From a virus: a DNA stretch of 42,018 bases. How positions within the stretch are numbered: the stretch's first letter is position 1; each line of letters opens with the position of its first letter. Positions 9,525-17,411 of the stretch are shown one piece after another. The notes beneath the pieces were generated by a model, which worked only from the letters and a program-made list of their open reading frames with translations, made no database searches and was not told the origin of the DNA. Where the stretch lies: the IMG/VR virus record IMGVR_UViG_3300021437_000039, positions 1-42,018 of that record; one strand, given 5' to 3'. Made by a program: the position numbers and the translations under genes.

Positions 9525-10523
9525 TTACCTTGTATATGCTGAGAAATTAGGGGTTATCCGAATTGGTGCGCCGTCCGTCTCGCCATCTTCAGCGCGACGC
9601 AAATGCTCGTCTGCTTTATGATCTAGCCATTCCAAACGACCGGGGGGAAGTTTGTCAGCAGGAAGTTCAAGTACCATACGCGCAGCGAGTGAGAATATGA
9701 TCGATTCAAACCACCTTTGCGGCACTTCAAGCGTGTTGCTTAACGCGCCTATATCCTGAATATGCCTATGATTCCATATGACGATCTGTGCGGTTATGTT
9801 GTCAGGAACGGGCCATAGCCACAAACGCGGAACTTGGTACTGCTTATCGTACCAATATTGCAAAGCACGACCAGCAAAGTCTTTATTCGGTAAATTGGTA
9901 TAGTCATCACGGTTAAGCGGTGACATTTCAATTTCCGTCGTGTTATAGCCGAAACTTGCACTTGTCAGCGTCAATGCTGGCAAAGTGTTTTCACGAATAC
10001 TCCAGTACCGCGATGCAGAAGAAGGATCAATGTCAAACCAATACGGCAAACCTGCCACAGTGGTAAACGCTGGAACCGTGTATAAAGTCGTCCATGTAGC
10101 GTTATCCGGTGAAATCTGCACGCTGAGGTTCAACGTTTGAACCGTAGCCGATGTAACGCTAATGGTTGTTACCGCTGGCGCATTACCCGTTCCAGCATCC
10201 GTCGCCCACGTTATCGCAGACGAAGAAGCCGGAACGCCAACAAAATTACAGGTACGATAAAACGTGTTGAGAATATCCAGCGTTCCAACAGGAAGATCGT
10301 AAACCTTCTTGTTGAGAGCTAATCCCAATACGTTTTTTTGAACGCACCACAGACTAACACCACGATTAGCCAAGTCAGACAAAAGAAAGTATAAATTCTC
10401 CTTTGCTGATATTTGCTGTTCCGCGCTGAGAGTACTTGCTAATACTCCGCAACGCCGTGCAGCATGCTCAATAATTGTAGTTACGTCAATCTGTGTTGCG
10501 CCTATCGTGCCGGATGTTGTCAT
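9525..10523 (-). CDS. Connector/tail accessory protein with embedded beta domain, 332 aa
   Basis: 332 residues. N-terminal IDVTTIIEHAARRCGVLAST then EQQISAKENLYFLLSDLANR (about 13-60) and C-terminal YWYDKQYQVPRLWLWPVPDN with MVLELPADKLPP are typical of phage head-to-tail connector proteins. Between them (about 88-165) lies a Thr/Ser-rich insert (LSVQISPDNATWTTLYTVPA) resembling a carbohydrate-binding or discoidin-like beta domain. It is packed between the SGNH esterase and zinc-ribbon genes. Connector role rests on remembered pattern and position; the insert's fold is inference. Confidence 0.75.
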   Translation of the reverse strand: MTTSGTIGATQIDVTTIIEHAARRCGVLASTLSAEQQISAKENLYFLLSDLANRGVSLWCVQKNVLGLALNKKVYDLPVGTLDILNTFYRTCNFVGVPASSSAITWATDAGTGNAPAVTTISVTSATVQTLNLSVQISPDNATWTTLYTVPAFTTVAGLPYWFDIDPSSASRYWSIRENTLPALTLTSASFGYNTTEIEMSPLNRDDYTNLPNKDFAGRALQYWYDKQYQVPRLWLWPVPDNITAQIVIWNHRHIQDIGALSNTLEVPQRWFESIIFSLAARMVLELPADKLPPGRLEWLDHKADEHLRRAEDGETDGAPIRITPNFSAYTR

Positions 10524-10525
10524 TA

Positions 10526-11653
10526 TTAAGACAATGCAGACAGAATAGTTGGCGAAATATACCCTGCTCCGACAAGAGCACCAGCACCATTAAGATGAAC
10601 ATTATCAGATTGCAACCATGCGCCGCCTAATGCCATATTCCCAGTGCTACCCATTAGATCATATAAATTTGCACCAGCAAATACTTTTGCGCCATATGCG
10701 CCTGCTTGTAGCGATGCAATAGCTGCCAGTCTGCCTGTTGCCAATAAATTGTAGTTAGCAGTTGTTGTGTTTGGATTAAAACAAGACAATCCAATTACAA
10801 CTTTATATCCTCTGATAAGGAAAAAAGTAGCAATATTTTCCAAAGCAGATTGATAAGTTGCAGCAGGCGTTCCGGCATCAGATTGAGCATTTTGTATATA
10901 AATTATTTTTTGAGACGCGCGAATGTTACTCATATTTATATGCACGCGCTCTAAAATGCCAAACGGGTCAAATCCATAAGCTGAAAATGTTGGCGATAGA
11001 ACCTGACCATTTGACATTCCAGTGCTATTTGTAGTGTCAACGCACGTCCATGTTACAGTTCCATCAGTAATGGTTCCGCCAAGTGCAGCAGCAGACCATC
11101 CTCCCGGATCGGATGCGGCAGTTGTTCCAGTTCCAGACGTGGAAATAAAATCAATTCCTGATTCTGCCCACGAAGTTGCACCAAAAATATTTTTACGGCG
11201 AAACGCCACTTGTTTTTTTGCTGTAGTAGCAACAAAAACTTTCCCGCCTTGAACTGTTGTTGCGCCAAAATACCCGCGATCTTCAAAATCATCTGGCGAA
11301 CGCCTTGCAGCTACTCCTGAGCTATTTGCTCTAGTTAGAACTTGACCACATGTTGCAGTTACAAAAGAACTTGATCCTACAGCACCATTGAAAATCTTTG
11401 CTTCATAACCTTGAGCGGCTAAATCATCATAAACTTTATGCCAAAAACCACCATACCCAGGTAAAATTTGCCCCCAAACTGGCGAATTAAAAGATGGGTT
11501 TGTTAAAGACGCAAAACATTGTGGATATGCCGCCAAATCAGAAGGGTCAACCCTTCCCTGCTCATTTGATTGTCCTACAACACCAATGGCAACTTTATTC
11601 AGAACAGAGCCGCCAAAGGACGTAATCCCATATGGGAAATTAGTAGTAGCCAT
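10526..11653 (-). CDS. Virion-associated SGNH/SASA-type esterase, 375 aa
   Basis: 375 residues. The catalytic serine block is VAIGVVGQSNEQGR (Ser near residue 29, GQSN as in sialate O-acetylesterase/SASA proteins) and the late Asp/His block is SDNVHLNGAG near residue 352. The N-terminal 18 residues (MATTNFPYGITSFGG) resemble the short leader of several phage structural proteins and may anchor it to the virion. Such enzymes usually deacetylate capsule or O-antigen sugars during adsorption. It is encoded among tail genes, supporting a receptor-processing role; the substrate cannot be told from the sequence. Confidence 0.75.
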   Translation of the reverse strand: MATTNFPYGITSFGGSVLNKVAIGVVGQSNEQGRVDPSDLAAYPQCFASLTNPSFNSPVWGQILPGYGGFWHKVYDDLAAQGYEAKIFNGAVGSSSFVTATCGQVLTRANSSGVAARRSPDDFEDRGYFGATTVQGGKVFVATTAKKQVAFRRKNIFGATSWAESGIDFISTSGTGTTAASDPGGWSAAALGGTITDGTVTWTCVDTTNSTGMSNGQVLSPTFSAYGFDPFGILERVHINMSNIRASQKIIYIQNAQSDAGTPAATYQSALENIATFFLIRGYKVVIGLSCFNPNTTTANYNLLATGRLAAIASLQAGAYGAKVFAGANLYDLMGSTGNMALGGAWLQSDNVHLNGAGALVGAGYISPTILSALS

Positions 11654-11667
11654 TTGTCACCTCAATA

Positions 11668-12384
11668 TTAGTTTGATACATTGTTTATCCTTTTGTGTAA
11701 AATTAAATACTCAATCGCTTTTTGCATGTTCTCAATATTATCCATGAAATGCCCAAGTCCAGCATTACATTTAGAACACAAAAGCGCCCTTACTTTTCCT
11801 GTTTCATGGCAATGATCTACAGCCAACCTACGGATTCGCTTTGTTTTTGGATCAATCGACTTTTCTTCCTGAAAGCATATTTTACATACTCCATTCTGAG
11901 TATCATGCATTTCAAGATATTTATCAATAGTTAACCCATATTTCCTTAAAGAATATTTCATTGCATGAAAAGGATTATTTTCTCGCATCCTTTTTTGGAA
12001 TTCTCGCGCATATGCAGCACGATCATTTCTATATTCCAAATCATTTACTAAGCGAATCTTCCAAAAAACATTTCCTTTGCAGTAAAGTCCAGATTCATCA
12101 ATTCTTTTTAATTGGTGATTTTTGTCGGGTCTTTCTCCAACATCCGCAACAAATTTCCAAAAATCTTGAATCCATTCTTCGCAGGCGACATTTTTCCTTC
12201 TTCTAAAAATGTCAGTCCATATTCCATACAAAGGATGCTTCTCTTTACTACCCCAATCAGACGGTCTAGTAGAGAAAACATGTCCGTGCCTTTTCCATCT
12301 CATGTAATGCGTCTGGCAAAAATCTCTTGCCACAACAGGTTTAGAGCACCCCAAAATAGAACATTGCCTAATCGATTGAATCAT
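11668..12384 (-). CDS. Endonuclease VII-type homing-like endonuclease, chimeric, 238 aa
   Basis: Three parts are visible. Residues 8-26 form a small Cys/His cluster (C8, C13, C23, H26). Residues about 50-112 (HPLYGIWTDIFRRR, CEEWIQDFWKFVADVG, GLYCKGNVFWK) resemble the DNA-reading module found in HNH homing endonucleases. Residues 167-210 are a recombination endonuclease VII domain with CKIC, DHCHETGKVRALLC and SKCNAGLG, giving metal ligands C167, C170, C203, C206 and catalytic D190/H191/H193. It is inserted between the capsid and esterase genes, as free-standing phage homing endonucleases often are. Start and ribosome site (AAGGAG) lie in a hairpin described separately. Confidence 0.85.
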   Translation of the reverse strand: MIQSIRQCSILGCSKPVVARDFCQTHYMRWKRHGHVFSTRPSDWGSKEKHPLYGIWTDIFRRRKNVACEEWIQDFWKFVADVGERPDKNHQLKRIDESGLYCKGNVFWKIRLVNDLEYRNDRAAYAREFQKRMRENNPFHAMKYSLRKYGLTIDKYLEMHDTQNGVCKICFQEEKSIDPKTKRIRRLAVDHCHETGKVRALLCSKCNAGLGHFMDNIENMQKAIEYLILHKRINNVSN

Positions 12385-12412
12385 TAAAGCTCCTTTTTAA
12401 AAGAGCTTTAAT
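12383..12412 (-). promoter_or_regulatory. Hairpin burying the start codon and ribosome site of the endonuclease gene
   Basis: On the minus strand ATTAAAGCTC (12412-12403) pairs perfectly with GAGCTTTAAT (12392-12383), a 10-bp stem with a 10-base loop. The right arm contains part of the AAGGAG ribosome site and two bases of the ATG (12384-12382). No T-tract follows, so it is not a standard terminator. Translation from long capsid transcripts should be low; RNAs beginning inside the loop would be translated. This resembles the structure-blocked ribosome sites described for T4 homing endonuclease genes. Confidence 0.7.
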
Positions 12413-12435
12413 TATACTTTACTTTTCCGCGCAGC

Positions 12436-13353
12436 CTAAGAGCCTTGCGTAGAGAAAAAGCAACGTGGATCAGTCCATCCATACGCTTTACGCATAGTGG
12501 ATTTGTACCGGACGCTGTCTGTTTCAAAGTCACCTTCCATTGATTTTTCAATTTGACGGCGCACCATTACTGACAAGCCTTTTGGCGCGTCAGTAGTGAT
12601 ACCCCATTGAGTAGGAGAAGTGATACGGGAGATAACAGCCACTTCCTTCAAATAGCCCATCGACTTAACAGGGTTAATGTCGTTGTTTGCAACGCCTGTA
12701 CGCAGAACAGAATTCAGCAATACTTCTGCTTGCAATTCGTTACCGGGGGAAACGACTAATTTTTGTGGCATTAAGCGGATTTTCTTGCCGTTGTTATCCA
12801 CACCTTGCGTACGAATCTGAACCAGCAATTGCTCTAACGATGTTTGAGACAATGCAGCAGGCGTTGCAAGAATGTTGGAGAACGAACCGCCGATAATTGG
12901 GTGTGATGCGCTACCCAATGCAACGCCATCACCACCGGGATAAGAAGCGTTATATGCACGGTTAATAATATTCGCCCCATTAAGCTCATCCGTTTCAATC
13001 ATGGATTGCGCCAAATGTTCGGAATACTCTTTGCCGATACGAATATGATCGCCGTCTTCAGTCAGCACACGGGTAAGAGCGAACGCCAAGCCATACACTT
13101 TGTAGATGTAGCGTTTGGTGAATAAAACGCCACCAGCTTGATACGTTACTGGCGCGCCATCGTTTAACTCGGGGGCTGCACCAAAACCGTATTGAACGGG
13201 TTCCTCATGGTACGACCGAGGAATGCCATCACGGATTTTAAAAATTTGTTTGTATTCGTCTTTGCGTAAGTCATAAACGCCATCAAAGGCTTCGTTTAGA
13301 ATCGGCTCGACTATCGGACGAAAGTCCGAACTGCGCATGATATTAGCTGCCAT
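12436..13353 (-). CDS. Major capsid protein, 305 aa
   Basis: 305 residues beginning MAANIMRSSDFRPIVEPILN. The pattern RDGIPRSYHEEPVQYGFGAA, FTKRYIYKVYGLAFALTRVL, RIGKEYSEHLAQSMIETDEL and LVVSPGNELQAEVLLNS is that of Mu gpT-like, HK97-fold capsid proteins: an E-loop-like early segment, a long central helix and a P-domain strand. Strong AAGGAGC ribosome site. It follows the scaffold, unknown and decoration genes, the usual order. No N-terminal protease domain is seen, matching the presence of a separate scaffold. Confidence 0.85.
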   Translation of the reverse strand: MAANIMRSSDFRPIVEPILNEAFDGVYDLRKDEYKQIFKIRDGIPRSYHEEPVQYGFGAAPELNDGAPVTYQAGGVLFTKRYIYKVYGLAFALTRVLTEDGDHIRIGKEYSEHLAQSMIETDELNGANIINRAYNASYPGGDGVALGSASHPIIGGSFSNILATPAALSQTSLEQLLVQIRTQGVDNNGKKIRLMPQKLVVSPGNELQAEVLLNSVLRTGVANNDINPVKSMGYLKEVAVISRITSPTQWGITTDAPKGLSVMVRRQIEKSMEGDFETDSVRYKSTMRKAYGWTDPRCFFSTQGS

Positions 13354-13371
13354 TTGTAGCTCCTTTAAATG

Positions 13372-13941
13372 TTAGATGGCTGTTTTGTTAGCGCGATATT
13401 GGCTACGTGCCATTTTTACCCGTACAACGGTAAAGGCATCACCAACTGCGTTATCAGGTGCTTGACCAAAGCCAATAATTCGCCATTGACCTTGCACGCC
13501 CGCACCAACCAAAGTGCTGTTTAATGTTGAAGTAGACAATCCTGTTGCGGTGCTACCAGCTCCAACGCTAGTAACGTCAGCCTGATCGCCGATTGCCGTT
13601 TGTGCTACAGAGCCATCGGATTGCACTTCAAATTCGGTATCTTCATCATCAAGCACGTATGCCGTGACTGTCGTGCCAGAAAGAACGGTTGTGCTAGCGG
13701 GCCAGAAATTGCTAACCGTAGGCTTTCCAGTAGCATCGACATATTCGCAGCCCATGAAAATTCCGAGAAAATCTGCGGCAGCGGCTGAAATAGTGATAGT
13801 TCCGCTCGTGTTCAGCGTGACCATCGTGCCTTTGTAAAGAGTTGTTGCATAGCCAGAAGCAATCTGATAAACTTTTGCTCGTGCGTTACCTGTTGGGTGA
13901 TCGACTGGTCGAAAACCAAATGGGGAATTTGTTGCGCTCAT
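13372..13941 (-). CDS. Capsid decoration / structural cement protein, 189 aa
   Basis: 189 residues of Ala/Thr/Ser/Gly/Val-rich beta sequence opening MSATNSPFGFRPVDHPTGN. That opening and the TTLYKGTMVTLNTSG and DFLGIFMGCEYVD segments resemble proteins annotated as head decoration or structural cement (Gp24-like) encoded just before capsid genes. The last strand is basic (VRVKMARSQYRANKTAI). Gap to the capsid gene is 18 bases. Role as capsid-stabilising protein is a family-level inference. Confidence 0.72.
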   Translation of the reverse strand: MSATNSPFGFRPVDHPTGNARAKVYQIASGYATTLYKGTMVTLNTSGTITISAAAADFLGIFMGCEYVDATGKPTVSNFWPASTTVLSGTTVTAYVLDDEDTEFEVQSDGSVAQTAIGDQADVTSVGAGSTATGLSTSTLNSTLVGAGVQGQWRIIGFGQAPDNAVGDAFTVVRVKMARSQYRANKTAI

Positions 13942-13955
13942 TTAAGTTCCTTTAA

Positions 13956-14504
13956 TCAATTAAAATAAGGGGTAGCACGATGTGCGCCCATGTCTTTGAA
14001 TCCATCCACTTCAGTGGCGCAAACTCCTGCCGATTCTAAATTATGGGCTTCAATATCAGCCCTAACACCCTGTTCATGTTCCAGTGGCATTTCATGGTGG
14101 AATATCGACATGTGAAGCTGATATAGCTCCTCTGGGATTTTGAATAAAACCATTTCATTGCATGAAACGAAACCCGAAAATTCGCCATCTTTCATTGTCC
14201 ATTTGTCCATTCCTGGAAGTTCGCTATTCTTTACGGCTTCGTAGCCTTGGTGAATGCGATTGTGGATTGGATCGGCACGGCTATTTGTTGATAGCCAACA
14301 AAGATGATACCCGGGGATAGAGGGTGGAGTTGGTAGGATTTCCTGCTTGTACTCATTGCGCAGCATCCTACGACGCTCCTCAATTGAGAATGCAGTACCA
14401 TCTTGAAGTTTGCGACTGTGATCTGCCGTGCCACGATCTGCGCGGGATTCAGTCTGATTTGTTTGTTTTACGCGGTCATCGCCGCCGATAAAGCCTTTAG
14501 ACAT
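13956..14504 (-). CDS. Conserved-type head-cassette protein, unknown function, 182 aa
   Basis: 182 residues. Polar, highly charged N-terminus (KQTNQTESRADRGTADHSRK), then EERRRMLRNEYKQEILPTPP and a compact region containing PGYHLCWLSTNSRADPIHNR and RIHQGYEAVKNSELPG. Its place between scaffold and decoration genes suggests a head-associated structural role. The domain reads like a conserved phage protein that I have no name for. Confidence 0.75.
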   Translation of the reverse strand: MSKGFIGGDDRVKQTNQTESRADRGTADHSRKLQDGTAFSIEERRRMLRNEYKQEILPTPPSIPGYHLCWLSTNSRADPIHNRIHQGYEAVKNSELPGMDKWTMKDGEFSGFVSCNEMVLFKIPEELYQLHMSIFHHEMPLEHEQGVRADIEAHNLESAGVCATEVDGFKDMGAHRATPYFN

Positions 14505-14516
14505 AATTATCTCCTT

Positions 14517-15485
14517 TTACTTTGACAGACGATTACTTTTGTTGTAATCGGAATAAACTTTGATCATCTTCTTACGGCGTTCTGGGTTGTCCCAGTCGCC
14601 CGAATCTTTCAAAGCCTGAATCTGTCCAGGATATAATTTACTGTGTTCAGCCCCTTCGGAAGATGATTCTCTTCCTGAGCTAGCCACAATACTTTTACGG
14701 CTTTTTGCACTTGCTGACGAAACACTACCAGAATTAAACCGATGTGGCAAGTACTTTTTCGTTAAATTTTCAAGTTTTTCCCAATAATCGAAACTTGCTG
14801 GGTTTAGCCCGTCTCTTTTAAGTGAAGAATCTAACGCAAGAACCAATTTACTATCATCATCGGCACCATTTAAATCAACCCAGTTATGCTTAGACAAGAA
14901 TTCTTTTCCATAGGATTCCACAACTGGGTCAACGCGCGTTGTTTTTGGCGCAGATTGTTGCTGCCTATTTTGTTCGTACTGCTGCTTTTGCATGTACAAA
15001 TGACGTGCTTTTTCTTCAGCGGATGCCTTAGCTCTTTCCCATTGAATTGCAGTGCGTGTATCATTTGCTTCTGCTGCTTGATCCGCGTAAGCCATTGCTG
15101 TATCGCGCTCTTGAATTGCTTTTTGCAAATCAGAATCAAGACGAACAATATCAGTATGTGTTGTTCGGCTCTCAATCTGCAAAACTTTTTGTCGCAATTC
15201 TTCCAGCTCCCTATCACGCGCAGAAATTTGCAAACGCAACCGTTCTTCTTTCTGCCTCTGATAGAGCTTTTTCTTTTCACGCTCTTCACGACGACGCTTC
15301 TTAATAGCTTCTCTCTCTGGGTCAACGTCTTGATCTTCTTCGTCGGATTCTACATGTTTAACAGTCTTAGCATCATCATCCGATTCATGATCTTTTTGCT
15401 CATCATGATCGTCATCTTCTCCGCCATGCTCATCATCCAACAAATCGTCATCTTCATGATCGATATTTAAATTTTCTTTCGTCAT
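14517..15485 (-). CDS. Capsid scaffolding protein, 322 aa
   Basis: 322 residues of very high charge. Residues 8-60 are almost entirely Asp/Glu/His/Lys (DDDLLDDEHGGEDDDHDEQK). About 60-195 is a continuous Arg/Lys/Glu/Gln coiled coil (REAIKKRRREEREKKKLYQR). The C-terminus is basic and Ser-rich. Acid head, long coiled coil and basic end, together with position just upstream of the capsid gene, are the hallmarks of phage scaffolding proteins, whose basic C-terminus usually binds capsid subunits. Confidence 0.8.
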   Translation of the reverse strand: MTKENLNIDHEDDDLLDDEHGGEDDDHDEQKDHESDDDAKTVKHVESDEEDQDVDPEREAIKKRRREEREKKKLYQRQKEERLRLQISARDRELEELRQKVLQIESRTTHTDIVRLDSDLQKAIQERDTAMAYADQAAEANDTRTAIQWERAKASAEEKARHLYMQKQQYEQNRQQQSAPKTTRVDPVVESYGKEFLSKHNWVDLNGADDDSKLVLALDSSLKRDGLNPASFDYWEKLENLTKKYLPHRFNSGSVSSASAKSRKSIVASSGRESSSEGAEHSKLYPGQIQALKDSGDWDNPERRKKMIKVYSDYNKSNRLSK

Positions 15486-15494
15486 GTCAGCTCC

Positions 15495-15980
15495 TTATAG
15501 CACAAAGGCTTTAACGTTACGGGGGTCTTCAGTAATCAAACTAATTAGTTCGTGATCATTGAATACTGCAAATGTGACTTTTTCTTCTTCGCCTTCGATG
15601 TTTTTTTCCCATCGATCGCCTCCCCAGCGCGGAACGCTTACAAAGTCGCCGATTTTCGCCCATGCGCCCTCCGGCCAAGGCTCTTTGGTTTCGCGATTGC
15701 AGAATGCCAATGAGCCAATTCCGACAACTTTGGCAACCTGATCATTCCATTTGTCTGTTTCTTTTGTTTCAGAAGCCAAGATAATCCCACCCTTTGACTT
15801 CCGCTTAGTTCGCCGCAATTGAACAATCACCCGAGCACCAAATGGCGTACGCCCCGGCTCAATCTCTGGGAAATACCATTCAAGGCTTTCCTGTTCAGCA
15901 ACCTCTTTAGCAGTTACGCCAATTGCTGCGTTAAATTCGTCTTTGTTTTCTGCACTAGGCAGGATCAATTCAGTAGACAT
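15495..15980 (-). CDS. GroES-like (Cpn10) co-chaperonin, 161 aa
   Basis: After an N-terminal extension of about 43 residues, the Cpn10 fold is readable: RTPFGARVIVQLRRTKRKSK (44-63) is the first strand, KSKGGIILASETKETDKW matches the mobile loop and its following strand, QVAKVVGIGS matches the GxVVAVGxG strand, and KIGDFVSVPRWGGDRW plus HELISLI match the later strands. In cells GroES caps GroEL; phage versions such as T4 gp31 replace it so that the viral capsid protein folds. It lies immediately before the scaffold and capsid genes, behind tandem terminators, with an AGGAG ribosome site. The long N-terminal extension is unusual. Confidence 0.82.
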   Translation of the reverse strand: MSTELILPSAENKDEFNAAIGVTAKEVAEQESLEWYFPEIEPGRTPFGARVIVQLRRTKRKSKGGIILASETKETDKWNDQVAKVVGIGSLAFCNRETKEPWPEGAWAKIGDFVSVPRWGGDRWEKNIEGEEEKVTFAVFNDHELISLITEDPRNVKAFVL

Positions 15981-15993
15981 ACGTCTCCTATAT

Positions 15994-16013
15994 AAAAAAA
16001 GCCCAAAATGGGC
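15994..16013 (-). terminator. Intrinsic terminator, second of a tandem pair
   Basis: On the minus strand GCCCATTTTGGGC folds to a GCCC/GGGC stem and is followed by seven T residues. It is just downstream of the stronger hairpin at 16015-16039 and just before the ribosome site of the co-chaperonin gene. Confidence 0.7.
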
Positions 16014-16014
16014 A

Positions 16015-16039
16015 TAAAAAAAGCCACCCGAAGGTGGCT
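16015..16039 (-). terminator. Intrinsic terminator with UUCG tetraloop
   Basis: On the minus strand AGCCACC-TTCG-GGTGGCT is a perfect 7-bp stem closed by the stable UUCG tetraloop and followed by seven T residues. It would stop transcripts of the small-gene cassette above. The capsid genes must then be reached by read-through or antitermination, or from a promoter I did not find. Confidence 0.88.
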
Positions 16040-16058
16040 GTCTGTAAAACTTTGTTTG

Positions 16059-16325
16059 TTATTTATTTTCGTCTGATTGTTCAGAAATATATTCGTGCAC
16101 CTCAATAATTTCTTTCACTTCTTCATCACTTTCGGATTCTTCTTCTTGCTCTGAATCAGCTTCTACTGGCAATTTAGTTTCATTGATTAACTCAACCTCA
16201 ACACCATTGCTTTTGTAATCAGCACTACCAAACTTGACATTAACCAATTGCTCAATAGTTGAGCAGTCTGATTGCTCAAACTCTTCAACTACTCCGCTTT
16301 TGTATGTGATTTTAAACTTTGTCAT
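16059..16325 (-). CDS. Acidic small protein, unknown, 88 aa
   Basis: 88 residues. N-terminal FKITYKSGVVEEFEQSD is a beta hairpin-like start; the C-terminal 35 residues are strongly acidic (ADSEQEEESESDEEVKE). It overlaps the upstream gene by 14 bases and is the last gene before the tandem terminators. Could be a DNA-mimicking or chaperone-like acidic protein, but nothing shows this directly. Confidence 0.62.
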   Translation of the reverse strand: MTKFKITYKSGVVEEFEQSDCSTIEQLVNVKFGSADYKSNGVEVELINETKLPVEADSEQEEESESDEEVKEIIEVHEYISEQSDENK

Positions 16326-16518
16326 ATTTTCGCTCTTCGTATTTACGTTTTAATTCAGATAATTCATTGCCCAATATCTCGTTTCCTTTTTCATCAAAGG
16401 CAGAAATTATAGTCAACTTTTTTTCCATGTTAATTGTTAGATCAGAATACTCGGGGTATGCGTTATCTTCGGCGTAAGAAACGCCGCCGAAACCATCCTT
16501 ATATACAAACTTTGCCAT
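16312..16518 (-). CDS. Small protein, unknown, 68 aa
   Basis: 68 residues, soluble (MAKFVYKDGFGGVSYAEDN...). Ribosome site AGGA seven bases before ATG. Overlaps genes on both sides, consistent with a coupled cassette between portal and co-chaperonin. No family recognised. Confidence 0.62.
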   Translation of the reverse strand: MAKFVYKDGFGGVSYAEDNAYPEYSDLTINMEKKLTIISAFDEKGNEILGNELSELKRKYEERKYDKV

Positions 16519-16861
16519 AATCTATCCTCATTCTTTCTAAAAACGTTTCTACTTCATATTTAAGCCAGAACTCAAATGCAACATAAGCACCCATATTGCA
16601 TACCATAAATTGTTTTGACTTTTCGTCTAATCCTTCTTCCGGCACGTATGGGTTATCTTCTAAAAATTTAGATACGCACCCAGTATAATTTCTCACTCTT
16701 TCAGAAATAGAATGCCAAAATTTCTTCCATTGTTTTTTTCGATGCTCGTCACTCATTACAAGCCATTCGTCAATACGACCTAACGTTAAATCAGGCAATT
16801 CTTTTGCAATGAAAAAATCAATAAGCATTTGCGCTGATTTCATAGATTCACTCATCCTCAT
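16499..16861 (-). CDS. Small protein, unknown, 120 aa
   Basis: About 120 residues, largely helical (SAQMLIDFFIAKELPDLTLG) with an aromatic, charged centre (KKQWKKFWHSISERVRNYTG). The chosen ATG overlaps the upstream stop as ATGA; a second ATG two codons on, or one at 16843, is also possible. No family recognised. Confidence 0.6.
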   Translation of the reverse strand: MRMSESMKSAQMLIDFFIAKELPDLTLGRIDEWLVMSDEHRKKQWKKFWHSISERVRNYTGCVSKFLEDNPYVPEEGLDEKSKQFMVCNMGAYVAFEFWLKYEVETFLERMRIDYGKVCI

Positions 16862-17238
16862 CCCCACGAGCCATTCATAGTAATTGGATTATAAGGGCAA
16901 AACCTACGTAAAACTTTGTTAATTATTTTTGATTGAATTGTATAAATATATTGTTTTGTTGGGGCGACATTATGAAAACAAAACTTTGGTGCGCATATAA
17001 AATATTTCCCTTTTGGTACTGGAACGTTTGGGTGAATGTATGGTCTTGGGTCAACACTCAATAATATATATTTACCATACTTAATAAATTTTCTGTGCAT
17101 CGCCGATCTTAATAAATAAATCTTCCATGTAAAATCTGTATTTACTCGAATTCTCCAAGAGGCATTGGCAACCCGTTTAATTTCCAATAACTTGCTCGTT
17201 GGAAGGGCACAAGATAGTTGTTGTATTTCTAATTTCAT
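16858..17238 (-). CDS. Small basic protein, unknown, 126 aa
   Basis: 126 residues, basic and rich in Tyr, Ile and Lys (FIKYGKYILLSVDPRPYIHP). Start overlaps the upstream stop (ATGA). No hydrophobic span long enough for a membrane helix and no recognised motif. One of the A/T-rich small genes inserted between portal and head genes. Confidence 0.6.
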   Translation of the reverse strand: MKLEIQQLSCALPTSKLLEIKRVANASWRIRVNTDFTWKIYLLRSAMHRKFIKYGKYILLSVDPRPYIHPNVPVPKGKYFICAPKFCFHNVAPTKQYIYTIQSKIINKVLRRFCPYNPITMNGSWG

Positions 17239-17411
17239 TCGTCCTCATCCCCTCGCGCAATTTTCTCAACCATATCAATCAATTCAATGCACTCGTGATA
17301 ACGTCCGACGCGATACTTTAACGCTTCCATTGTTGCAGGAGGCTGAGAAAGTATTTCGTCAGAGTATTTTTGTTTGCGTGCAAGCAATTCGTTTAGGAGT
17401 TTTTCAATCAT
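17235..17411 (-). CDS. Small helical protein, unknown, 58 aa
   Basis: 58 residues, MIEKLLNELLARKQKYSDEI ... ECIELIDMVEKIARGDEDE, mostly amphipathic helix. The ATG overlaps the preceding stop as ATGA, which decides the start over a longer frame. No family recognised. Confidence 0.6.
   Translation of the reverse strand: MIEKLLNELLARKQKYSDEILSQPPATMEALKYRVGRYHECIELIDMVEKIARGDEDE

Noticed and set aside
14886-15470. 194-codon plus-strand open frame rich in Phe, Leu and Ile
   Set aside because: Antisense shadow of the highly charged scaffold gene; the hydrophobicity mirrors Lys/Glu codons.
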